Shown one piece after another: positions 14,056 to 20,763 of a stretch of DNA of 20,763 nucleotides. The stretch's first letter is position 1. Every line of letters begins with the position of its first letter. The notes under the pieces were generated by a model that saw only the letters and a program-made list of their open reading frames with translations, had not been told where the DNA came from and ran no database searches. Source of the stretch: MGBC131033 sp910585655 (lineage in GTDB: Bacteria > Bacillota > Clostridia > Lachnospirales > Lachnospiraceae); NCBI GenBank assembly GCA_949502025.1, contig CATBCG010000033.1, positions 1 to 20,763 of the forward strand, read 5' to 3'. The translations under genes and the position numbers were made by a program.

Positions 14056-15387
14056 ATGAATATTGTTCTTTTATCCGGTGGATCGGGGCAACGTCTTTGG
14101 CCTCTCTCCAACGATATCCGTTCTAAACAATTTATTAAAATCTTTCATACCGAACAAAACGAACTGGAATCTATGGTACAGCGGGTTTATCGTCAAATTC
14201 GTATGGTTGATCCAGAAGCAGTCGTTACGATTGCCACTTCCAAATCCCAAGTATCCATGATACATCATCAGCTAGGAGAGCAGGTTGGTATCAGCATCGA
14301 ACCCTGCCGACGGGATACCTTCCCGGCGATTGCCCTAGCGGCTGCTTATTTAAAGGATGTTCAGGGAGTGGAAGAAAACGAGCCAATCGTCGTCTGCCCG
14401 GTCGATCCCTATGTAGAAACCGACTATTTTGAAGCCTTAAAGAATCTGGAAGCGCGTGCCGCTACCAGTGAAGCAAATCTGGTTTTAATGGGAATTGAAC
14501 CTACCTATCCAAGCGAAAAATATGGCTATATTATCCCAACCAGCGCGGACGCTATCAGTCAGGTTTCTATGTTTAAAGAAAAACCAAATAAGGAAATGGC
14601 AGAACGCTATATCACGCAAGGAGCGCTCTGGAATGGAGGTGTATTTGCTTTCAAGTTAGGATATGTACTGCAGCGCGCTCATGAACTCATTGAATTTCAG
14701 AATTATCAGGATCTGTTTGACAAATATGAAACCCTGACCAAAATCAGCTTTGATTATGCCGTAGTCGAGCAGGAATCCTATATTGAAGTCATGCGCTTTA
14801 GCGGGATGTGGAAAGATCTTGGCACATGGAATACCTTGACAGAAGCAATGGACAGTCATAGTGTTGGTGAAGCCCTCTTCAATGAAACCTGTGAAAATGC
14901 CCATGTCCTAAACGAATTAAATGTTCCTATTTTATGTATGGGATTAAAAGATATTGTTGTTTCCGCCAGTCCGGAGGGAATCTTAGTCTCGGATAAGGAA
15001 CAATCCAGCTACATCAAGCCGTTTGTCAATACTCTCGACCATCGTGTCATGTTTGCAGAAAAATCCTGGGGAAGCTTTCGCGTACTGGATGTGGGACAGG
15101 GGAGCATGACGATTAAAGTTACTCTCCATCCTGGTCATCGGATGAATTATCACAGCCACGAGCATCGGGACGAGGTATGGACCGTCATTTCCGGCAAAGG
15201 ATATACGGTTGTCGATGGTTTGACAAAGCATGTTGAAGCAGGAGATGTTATTACGATGACCGCCGGCTGTAAGCATACGATTGTGGCAGAGAGCGAACTT
15301 CAGGTAATTGAAGTGCAGCTTGGACGGGATATCAGCGTGCAGGATAAGAAAAAGTTTTCGGATCCTGTATTGTCTGGGAAGAATTGA
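14056..15387 (+). CDS. manC: Mannose-1-phosphate guanylyltransferase with cupin C-terminal domain
   Basis: A 443-residue enzyme making GDP-mannose from mannose-1-phosphate and GTP, the substrate of Gmd. The nucleotidyltransferase domain covers about 1-265, with LLSGGSGQRLWPLS at 5-18 and FKEKP near 176. The C-terminal cupin domain (about 345-430), with HPGHRMNYHSHEHRDEVWTV, resembles the type II mannose-6-phosphate isomerase part of ManC/CpsB. Whether the isomerase activity is kept cannot be judged. The start is ATG at 14056 after AAAGGGG; an in-frame start at 13957 would overlap fcl by 59 bases and has no ribosome binding site. No phosphomannomutase gene is in the window. Confidence 0.93.
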   Translation: MNIVLLSGGSGQRLWPLSNDIRSKQFIKIFHTEQNELESMVQRVYRQIRMVDPEAVVTIATSKSQVSMIHHQLGEQVGISIEPCRRDTFPAIALAAAYLKDVQGVEENEPIVVCPVDPYVETDYFEALKNLEARAATSEANLVLMGIEPTYPSEKYGYIIPTSADAISQVSMFKEKPNKEMAERYITQGALWNGGVFAFKLGYVLQRAHELIEFQNYQDLFDKYETLTKISFDYAVVEQESYIEVMRFSGMWKDLGTWNTLTEAMDSHSVGEALFNETCENAHVLNELNVPILCMGLKDIVVSASPEGILVSDKEQSSYIKPFVNTLDHRVMFAEKSWGSFRVLDVGQGSMTIKVTLHPGHRMNYHSHEHRDEVWTVISGKGYTVVDGLTKHVEAGDVITMTAGCKHTIVAESELQVIEVQLGRDISVQDKKKFSDPVLSGKN

Positions 15388-15408
15388 AAATCTTTGATAT
15401 TTTTCTTA

Positions 15409-15475
15409 ATCCTCCAGCCTCTGCTGCCTGAAGCTGGAGGATACCGAAGCATTGCGCTTTCCAGAGCGGCAATGC
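15409..15475. terminator. Tandem hairpins between convergent manC and the AAA gene
   Basis: ATCCTCCAGC (15409-15418) pairs perfectly with GCTGGAGGAT (15433-15442). A second hairpin joins GCATTGC (15449-15455) with GCAATGC (15469-15475) around an inner GCT/AGC stem, and ends right at the stop codon of the minus-strand gene. Neither has a clear T-run, so the terminator role is likely from position but not certain. Confidence 0.55.
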
Positions 15476-17170
15476 CTATGAAACTATTTCATTCCCACAT
15501 ATTACTTTACAACGCTTTTTACAAAAAGCAATGCCATAGGTCAGGATTTCTGTCCGTCCATCATTACGCAGTCTTTCCTCATATCGTTTCTCTTTGATCT
15601 GCGTCAATGCTTCCTTACAGGCTTTCTCCAGTCCTGCAATACTTGACGTGTATTTCACCTCAATCACGATTCCTTCATCCGGGTCCTCTGGTTCGACCAG
15701 GATATCGCTGAAGCCATCACCAGACTCCGCATTAGATAAAATCAACCAGCTTGCTTCGCTGCGGAGCAAACCAAGCAGCAAGCCATGGTAAAAGTTTTCT
15801 TTTTTATCATCAGGAGCCTTTGTGTCCAAAATACTGATCATCCGGCTTAGAATGATATTAAGCTGTTTTTGTATGTCCTCCGCTCTTCCCTCCAAAAAGG
15901 CACGGCAGAATGTATGCACTGGCTTTTCCTCGTTCATCATACACTCTTTAAACCACTCCTGAATCTGCAAGACAAAGACTTCTTTTACCTCCCGGTTCGG
16001 AATCACCAACTTGTAAACACCATCTACCGCCCGACCTGTCTGAGTCAGATAACCAGCGGTAAAGAGGACGCTCCAAAGGTTATCTATACTGGTATCAAGC
16101 TCGTGATACGTCAACTCCAATCGAACCGCTTTTTCAACCGCCTCTCCTGCAATCAAACGCTCAATTTCATTTTGCGTCGTTTTATCTGCCTTATCAATAA
16201 AGCGCTTCACCAAGTCATTTCCGCTGGTGTTGATCCAGAAAGCTTCCGGTTCTGCATAGGAATCCACCAGCAGCTTTTTTGCGTATTTGATCACATCCCA
16301 CGGACAGTAAATATTTGTATCTCCGAAACGATATCCATTATACCACTCTTTTATAACATCGACTTTTTCCTCTAAATCATACTCTTCCAAAAGCTTCTTT
16401 ACTTCTGAATCAGTAAAACCAAATTGCTCGTCATGTTCCACATCAACAATAGAATTGACATCCAAGTTATTCAGTCCGGTAAAAATACTCTCTTTGGAAA
16501 CACGCAGACAGCCGGTCAGGACTGCGAATTGCAAAAATTCATTGGTTTTCAGCGCCTGTCCGAACAATCCGCGAAGCAACGACACCATCTCTTCATAATA
16601 GCCATGCTGAAATGCTTTGTCCAATGGAACATCATACTCATCAATAAGCAAAATTACTTTTTGCCCAAAACAGGTATATAATACTCTGGAAAGAAACTTC
16701 AGGCTATCCGGAATTTCTTTTTCCTGTAGTTCCCGGTTTTCCATCTGATTGAGTTTTTTCCTGTCAAAAGATGATAAAAGCTCTTTTTTCGGCAGATTGT
16801 GAAGCCTTGTGGCTTCTTCCTGGAGAATCGTCTTAAACCGTTCTATTGCCAACTCATAAGTCAATCCATCCATACTCTTCAGCGAGAGAAAGAGTACAGG
16901 AAACTTCCCTAAATATTCTTTGCACAGTGCCGTCTCCTGTGAAATTGCCAGGTCATCAAACAGCGCCTTATCTGCTCCGATCTCAAAAAAACATTTCAGC
17001 ATACTCATATTCAACGTTTTCCCAAAACGGCGCGGGCGAGTGAATAAATTGACCTCCGCCCAGTTATTCAATAAATCACGGATAAGACCCGTTTTGTCTA
17101 TATAATAAAAATCTTCCTTGCGAAGCTTTTCAAAATCATCAATACCAACCGGCAGTTTCTTTTTTTGCAT
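15476..17170 (-). CDS. AAA-ATPase-like protein with PD-(D/E)XK nuclease domain (DUF1703 family)
   Basis: A 564-residue protein with an N-terminal AAA-ATPase-like domain and a C-terminal nuclease-fold domain. The phosphate loop is TRPRRFGKT at 44-52, the variant usual in this family. Walker B is VILLIDEYDVPL at 172-183. The nuclease signature is Asp489 in GFSDILV followed by Glu504-x-Lys506 in IVIEVKYTSS. Both active sites look intact. The family is abundant in gut Clostridia and Bacteroidetes, often in many copies, and its role is not established; defence or mobile-element functions have been suggested. The start at 17170 follows AGAAGGG. A promoter with a flanking inverted repeat lies 59-87 bases upstream. 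It borders the insertion-sequence zone. Confidence 0.85.
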   Translation of the reverse strand: MQKKKLPVGIDDFEKLRKEDFYYIDKTGLIRDLLNNWAEVNLFTRPRRFGKTLNMSMLKCFFEIGADKALFDDLAISQETALCKEYLGKFPVLFLSLKSMDGLTYELAIERFKTILQEEATRLHNLPKKELLSSFDRKKLNQMENRELQEKEIPDSLKFLSRVLYTCFGQKVILLIDEYDVPLDKAFQHGYYEEMVSLLRGLFGQALKTNEFLQFAVLTGCLRVSKESIFTGLNNLDVNSIVDVEHDEQFGFTDSEVKKLLEEYDLEEKVDVIKEWYNGYRFGDTNIYCPWDVIKYAKKLLVDSYAEPEAFWINTSGNDLVKRFIDKADKTTQNEIERLIAGEAVEKAVRLELTYHELDTSIDNLWSVLFTAGYLTQTGRAVDGVYKLVIPNREVKEVFVLQIQEWFKECMMNEEKPVHTFCRAFLEGRAEDIQKQLNIILSRMISILDTKAPDDKKENFYHGLLLGLLRSEASWLILSNAESGDGFSDILVEPEDPDEGIVIEVKYTSSIAGLEKACKEALTQIKEKRYEERLRNDGRTEILTYGIAFCKKRCKVICGNEIVS

Positions 17171-17221
17171 ATGGATTACCCTTCTTTCCCTGCGCCAGAA
17201 CAGCCTTCTCCTGCAACATCT

Positions 17222-17257
17222 CTATTCTATTTTATCTTACTGGCAGTAGAATAGCAA
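17222..17257 (-). promoter_or_regulatory. Promoter with overlapping inverted repeat before the AAA gene
   Basis: On the minus strand TTGCTA (17252-17257), 17 bases and TAAAAT (17229-17234) form a promoter. The arms CTATTCT (17222-17228) and AGAATAG (17248-17254) are exact inverted copies that bracket the -10 box and touch the -35, as expected of a repressor site. The rest of 17258-17382 shows no gene. Confidence 0.45.
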
Positions 17258-17430
17258 GATGATCTTAGAGACTTTTCACGGCAAACCCATAAAAGTCCTC
17301 TTTCCTCTCCCTTTAATCACTGTGATGTAGTATAAAAAATTTTCACCCCCATTCTCAAGGATTTGAGATATAAACAGGAGAATGATATTTTCAATATCAG
17401 TTGACACTTTTTTGCAACGATACTTAATGC

Positions 17431-17630
17431 CTAAGCAGCATCCATAGATACATAATACCTCTGTCGTTTGACCATAGGAGGAAGCCAGCCATTAGCTAAG
17501 CATACCCTTCTGTTATTCTAGTAGCTGATGAAGTATCTAAAAATGACTGTCTTTAGTTCCTCAATGATCATTTCTTCTGTGTTATGGCAACCGTAAGGAA
17601 ACTCTTCCTTCATCCGCGCCCATATGCTTT
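17431..17630 (-). pseudogene. C-terminal part of outer IS3-family orfB transposase
   Basis: Translated on the minus strand this reads SIWARMKEEF at the left junction, later VIFRYFISY, an in-frame TAG (17518-17520) where related transposases have Trp, then NNRRVCLANGWLPPMVKRQR and a stop at 17431-17433. This is the usual C-terminus of IS3-family orfB, beginning with the segment that holds the last catalytic Glu region. It continues the protein that breaks off at 18815. Confidence 0.75.
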
Positions 17631-18435
17631 AGATTGTCAATACTTTTTTAAGCGTGTTTTCTCTGTATTGTACTGGTGTTTGATATCCTAAAGTGGAATG
17701 TACTCTGTGATAATTATACCAGTTTACATAATTCCATAGCTTCTATTTCAATCCCTTCCAATTTGCAAATATTTCATTCCATACAAATTCTGTTTTTATA
17801 ATCTTAAATGTCACTTCTGCTACTACATTATCATATGAGCATCCCTTATAGCTCAGGGAACATTCCATGTCAAATCCCTCCAGCAGTTTTTCCATCGTCT
17901 GATTTTTGAATTCATTTCCATGGTCTGTATGGAACAGGCGCATATCCTCAAGGCTTCTTCCCACCACCTGGAATGCTTCTTTTACAAATTCTTCCGTTTT
18001 TTCTCCCGTACTGTAACCTATCATTTCCCGATTAAACAGGTCAACAAACATACATATATAATTCCACTGTTTCCCTACTCTTACATAACTTAAATCACTT
18101 ACCACAACATTCTTGGATTTCCTTCCCTGAAACTGGCGGTTCAGAACATTTTCTATTTTAGATTCCTTGCAGGTGCCTTTGTGTAATTGGAAACCACCCC
18201 TTCCTGCTTTGTCCAACCTGGCGTCTGGATACTTGTTTCCCCGCGTCCATCCGCGCCTTTTTATTTTACGTGAGATGTAATAATTGCGGCTCACCCGAAC
18301 TATCTCCGCAATCTCAGATATCAAGTTTGAGTCATCGGTTTTTTGTTTTGTTTCATAATAATAAGTGCTTCTGTTTACCTGTAGAACGCGGCGTATTACT
18401 GATACAGAGTATTTGTGGGCATTCACCTTTATCAC
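17629..18435 (-). pseudogene. Inner IS150-type orfB transposase, inactivated
   Basis: The reading frame starts at GTG 18435 and contains the DDE-transposase core: VVVSDLSYVRVGKQWNYICMF, LFHTDHGNEF and SLSYKGCSYDNVVAE. An in-frame TAG at 17743-17745 stops it after 230 codons. Past the TAG the same frame continues with KLWNYVNWYNYHRVHSTLGY and ends at TAA 17629-17631, so 37 C-terminal residues are lost. The part before the core (codons about 48-75) is garbled; KQEGVVSNYTKA appears in another frame, showing compensating frameshifts. The protein is unlikely to be active. Confidence 0.8.
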
Positions 18436-18810
18436 ATTTACTTTCGTCCTATGATCAGCGTTGCTGGTTTTAAAATATCGTTCTTCATCTTAAGCTGCTA
18501 GTTTTCCTTGCGGAGTTTTAGCAGTTCTTCCTGCTCCGGTGTGCGATTGTCCTTTTCCTGGAAAAAATCAGAGCCTTCCGACTGTTTTACCCATTTATCA
18601 AACAGGGAATGGGCAATATCGTATTCCCGGCAGATATTACACCTGCGTTTACCAGAATGGTATAAATTCATTATCTACTGCTTACATTCATCTGTGTACT
18701 TACGAAGTTTTCTTTTTTGTTTTGTTTCGGTCATATTGCTTGCTCTTTTGCCTATTAGTTTTATATTATATGACCCTAAAAAATCTGTCCAGTTTATTGT
18801 AACCTATCCA
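17631..18810 (-). mobile_element. IS3-family (IS150-type) element inserted into the outer element
   Basis: The 1180-base element is bounded by CTTT on both sides (17627-17630 and 18811-18814), a 4-base target duplication. Joining the flanks minus one copy restores the outer orfB frame: RYES runs directly into IWARM. The inner ends, AGATTGTCAATACTTTTTTAAG at the left and, on the other strand, TGGACAGATTTTTTAG near the right, share a partial match. It carries orfA and orfB, both inactive. Confidence 0.75.
18438..18734 (-). pseudogene. Inner IS150-type orfA, two in-frame TAG codons
   Basis: From ATG at 18734 the frame reads MTETKQKRKLRKYTDECKQ, then TAG (18675-18677), then the HTH region with YHSGKRRCNICREYDIAHS, a leucine-zipper-like EQEELLKLRKEN, a second TAG (18498-18500) and QLKMKNDILK, ending at TAA 18438-18440. 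The HTH and zipper order is that of IS3-family OrfA. Both stops are single-base changes in an otherwise open 98-codon frame. Confidence 0.8.
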
Positions 18811-19470
18811 CTTTCGTATCGCACATTACCATAGCAGCGTTTACCGCCACTGTTCATACTCTAAAGGATACCGTATTTCGCGATGCTCTTACGATATATT
18901 TCACTGATATACTGCGTTCCTCAGTCTGAGTGGACGACCGCTCCTCTGAGCACTGGATAGGAGTGGACGGAGTTGGCAAGCATTCGCTCACACAATACAG
19001 CTTTCATGTTTGTATCCATTACAAGTCCCAGAACTGCTACATCGAAACAGTCAAATATGGCAGATACCTACCATTTCCTGTCTTTTACTTTGATTTCGGT
19101 TATTTCCGTGACGCATTTTTTGAGTGGTTCTGCAGACCGGAAATCCCTTTTCAATAGGTCATCAGATTTGTGTACTTCACGCTCTGCTTCGGCGATCCCA
19201 TTCGGTTTGCGTTTCGGGCAGCGGCTTAGCCCGATCTCTTGCATAATATGATAACCCACATTCGCTGGAATGCTCTCCGGCTGCTTTAAAAGAAACACCC
19301 GACACATGTGCATCCGCTCGTAGGTATCGTTGCATTATCTTCAGACGTGATTGCCCACATGGCATCAGTCAGATCCTAATATCTCCACGGACAGTCTTTA
19401 TTTTTCTAGATATTTACAACATCTCTGCCAGGTTACTTTCAGCATCCGACAGTAAAAGGAAATCCTACCC
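18811..19470 (-). pseudogene. N-terminal and central part of outer IS3-family orfB transposase
   Basis: Fragments include RISFYCRMLKV near the start, then frameshifted sequence, then PKRKPNGIAEAEREVHKSDD, CVTEITEIKVKDRKW and VSAIFDCFDVAVLGLVMDTN, with two catalytic Asp positions visible (in VTEITEI the first Asp is changed to Glu; in VVHSD it is kept). In-frame stops are TAG 19376-19378, TAG 19068-19070, TGA 18921-18923 and TAG 18861-18863. The sequence ends at RYES, where the inner element is inserted. It is a multiply broken transposase gene. Confidence 0.75.
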
Positions 19471-19828
19471 TTTATAACGTCTTCTTCCATTTTATAGCAA
19501 GAAATATCATTCTCGCCTTCTGCATACTTCCAACGGCTGGCAGCGAAAAAGGCTCCTGCCTCTTTCAGACGGCGGATTTCTTTTTCCTGCTCTTTGACTT
19601 GCCTACGCAGGACTGCCAGATCTTCAACGAACGAGATTCATTACCATCTGTGGCGTGTGTAAATCGGGACTGGTATCCAGCCACCTTTCCCTTGTATCTT
19701 CCTCCAAACATATATGGTGTTTTTAGGAATGCCTAATTCATCTGTCGCTTTTACGCCGTCAATTTCCTTTGCCAGCTTTACGGTCTGGATTTTGTATTCC
19801 ATGTCATACTTCCGTCGTTTTTTGCCAT
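19470..19828 (-). pseudogene. Outer IS3-family orfA, frameshifted
   Basis: ATG GCA at 19828 is followed, after loss of about one A from an A-run, by RRKYDMEYKIQTVKLAKEID and ATDELGIPKNTIYVWRK, the HTH of IS3-family OrfA. A further shift leads to WLDTSPDLHTPQMVMNL and then RRQVKEQEKEIRRLKEAGAF, the coiled-coil that precedes the orfA/orfB junction. At least two frameshifts and a TGA make it non-functional. Confidence 0.7.
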
Positions 19829-19904
19829 TTTAGTTGCCTACTTAAATCTCTTTGATTATACATCAAATCCTTTTATGTGAGGTGTACTGTAAAATGATAC
19901 AACA

Positions 19905-20114
19905 TCAGTTCCCTCTTGCTGTTTTTATTGGACATATTTTGATACACTGGTAACATCGAACACATTTTTGCTCATCGATCTGTGGATACTCAAAGCCTTC
20001 TTCGTCTTCAACCATAGATATAGCTTCTTTCAAACAAATCGCATAACAGGCTGTACATCCACAGCATTCTTCTTTTCTCTTGTATAAGCTTGGAATCTCT
20101 CTTTTTTCAGTCAT
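19905..20114 (-). pseudogene. N-terminal remnant of an FrhB-like 4Fe-4S protein, cut by the outer IS
   Basis: A 69-residue frame with two 4Fe-4S cluster motifs: CCGCTACYAICLKEAI near 17-32 and CVRCYQCIKICPIK near 51-64, with GFEYPQID between them. This is the usual N-terminus of proteins of the coenzyme F420 hydrogenase/dehydrogenase beta-subunit family found in surface-polysaccharide clusters, which normally exceed 350 residues. Here it ends within about ten codons of the insertion element, so the gene is truncated. A one-base loss in the AAAAAC run after CPIK may also have shifted the last residues. It overlaps the preceding gene by four bases (ATGA at 20111-20114), so the two were an operon. 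A small independent ferredoxin is the alternative, but less likely. Confidence 0.65.
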
Positions 20115-20595
20115 CCTATCAATTTCCTCTTAATCTTTACTAATCCACATTTAACCTTGTTTATAAAACCTGTACCAACATACTTTTTTGTAATATAGCC
20201 AAAACTTATATTTAAAAAATCCGTCCAAAACGTCACTTTATTGTCCGGCTCCGGAAACAGTACTTTCAATAGCAATTGCATATTGTCTAAAAATATAGTT
20301 TCTTTCCATTTGATATCCTCTCTGAACTCTTCAAAGATCCTTTCTCCAACTTTATTATTAATTAAAACAAAAGAAATGTCTTTGTTATCATCAAATTCCA
20401 ATGTGCCTTTTCAATTCCCTAATAATCTGTTATTGTTATATTACCTAGATACATCATTGAGTTACATGGGCATTCACAACAATTGGGTCTCAATATACTA
20501 TGACCATAAAACAATGTGGAAAATACATTACTACTAATTCTCCTTCCATTCTCAAATATAAGAACTTCTTTATGCACACTATTATGATTGTTGTG
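20111..20595 (-). pseudogene. C-terminal remnant of a second FrhB-like protein
   Basis: The upstream half reads KEVLIFENGRRISSNVFSTL and then FYGHSILRPNCCECPCNSM and GNITITDY; the frame then meets TAG (20419-20421) where the family motif has Trp (DYWGIEK). After GIEKAHW the frame shifts by one base (near 20402-20406) and continues as EFDDNKDISFVLINNKVGER to the stop at 20111-20113. The order RPxCxxC, ITxxDxWG, then SxVLINxxxG is that of the C-terminal half of F420 hydrogenase/dehydrogenase beta-subunit-like proteins. The N-terminal half is missing, cut off by an insertion element at about 20596. Dead gene with three lesions. Confidence 0.65.
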
Positions 20596-20763
20596 GTGAC
20601 ATCCTCCCCCGCCTATAGAGGTGGGGGCTTCCTTTCGCAAAAGAGCGAACCGTCGGTTCTCGTTCGATCGCACTATTGTACGAAGCATAAGCGAGCTATC
20701 CTCGTGTGTCCCACGGTTCTATATGTCAGTTATGCCTTTACAAGCCGCATTCCTTCCTTTCGG
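20596..20763. mobile_element. End of an IS200/IS605-type element (continues past the window edge)
   Basis: The sequence CCCCCGCCTATAGAGGTGGGGG (20606-20627, quoted here in its two arms CCCCCGCCT and AGGTGGGGG) forms a strong subterminal hairpin followed by TTCGC/GCGAA (20634-20649) and GAACC/GGTTC (20647-20659). This arrangement, next to a GTGACATCC end, is typical of the right end of tnpB-carrying IS200/IS605 elements, where the end is transcribed as part of the guide RNA. The transposon gene itself is not in view, and no coding sequence is recognised here. Confidence 0.5.

Larger units (their letters stand above)
17383..19901 (-). mobile_element. Decayed IS3-family element (outer), interrupted by a second IS3-family element
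   Basis: Remnants of orfA and orfB of an IS3-family element lie in order on the minus strand, split by the inserted element at 17631-18810. The ends are approximate: near-terminal sequences TGATATTTTC (from 17383) and, on the other strand, TGTATCATTTTAC (up to 19901) show only partial inverted similarity. No target duplication was recognised. Removing the inner element rejoins the orfB frame, as described for its two parts. All reading frames carry stop codons or frameshifts, so this element is dead. Confidence 0.7.

Noticed and set aside
17431..20421. Recoding of TAG as an amino acid
   Set aside because: Intact neighbouring genes end with TAG, the TAG positions replace different residues (Gln, Trp, Tyr), and frameshifts are also present, so decay is simpler.
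20419..20688. An 89-residue minus-strand gene spanning the insertion end and FrhB-like sequence
   Set aside because: It is a chance fusion of transposon end and gene remnant across the insertion boundary near 20596.

Overview
The window looks like a chromosomal segment of a gut Firmicute, most likely Lachnospiraceae. This rests on protein family types (Clostridia-style ECF sigma/membrane-partner pair, archaeal-type AspRS, gut-type beta-glucuronidase), on AGGAGG-type ribosome binding sites and on TTGACA/TATAAT promoters. The genus cannot be fixed from the sequence alone.

Layout. 1-689 (-) is the 5' part of an AlbA_2/Schlafen-type putative regulator with a strong promoter and three operator-like repeats. 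1000-2329 holds a hypoxanthine-DNA-glycosylase-family gene (+) convergent with a divergent lgt paralogue (-). 2509-4478 is an ECF sigma factor overlapping a membrane-anchored partner. A dispersed hairpin repeat and a bidirectional terminator separate it from a GH2 beta-glucuronidase (-). 6618-8239 is an archaeal-type aspartyl-tRNA synthetase preceded by what reads as a complete ribosome-mediated attenuator: consensus promoter, a 21-codon leader with three consecutive Asp codons, several mutually exclusive stems and a terminator. 8260-9753 (-) is a DAO-Rieske oxidoreductase. 10209-11779 carries a second ECF-type sigma factor and an AraC regulator. 11891-15387 is a gmd-fcl-manC cassette for GDP-L-fucose. 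15476-17170 (-) is an AAA-ATPase/PD-(D/E)XK protein.

From about 17.4 kb to the right edge the DNA is an insertion and decay zone. An IS3-family element of the IS150 type (17631-18810) sits inside an older, different IS3-family element, cutting its orfB in two and leaving a CTTT duplication on both sides. The outer element in turn truncates a ferredoxin-like gene of the FrhB family. Just upstream lies the 3' part of a second FrhB-like gene, itself cut by the end of an IS200/IS605-type element at the window edge. FrhB-like proteins often occur in surface-polysaccharide clusters, so this may be the eroded edge of a polysaccharide locus to which the GDP-fucose genes also belong.

The most interesting element is the aspartate-codon attenuator in front of aspS. 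If the model holds, shortage of Asp-tRNA stalls the leader ribosome and raises synthetase expression. No T-box is present. Other points of interest are the hairpin over the gmd ribosome binding site, the lgt paralogue with substituted catalytic positions, the shared hairpin repeat and the nested insertion sequences.
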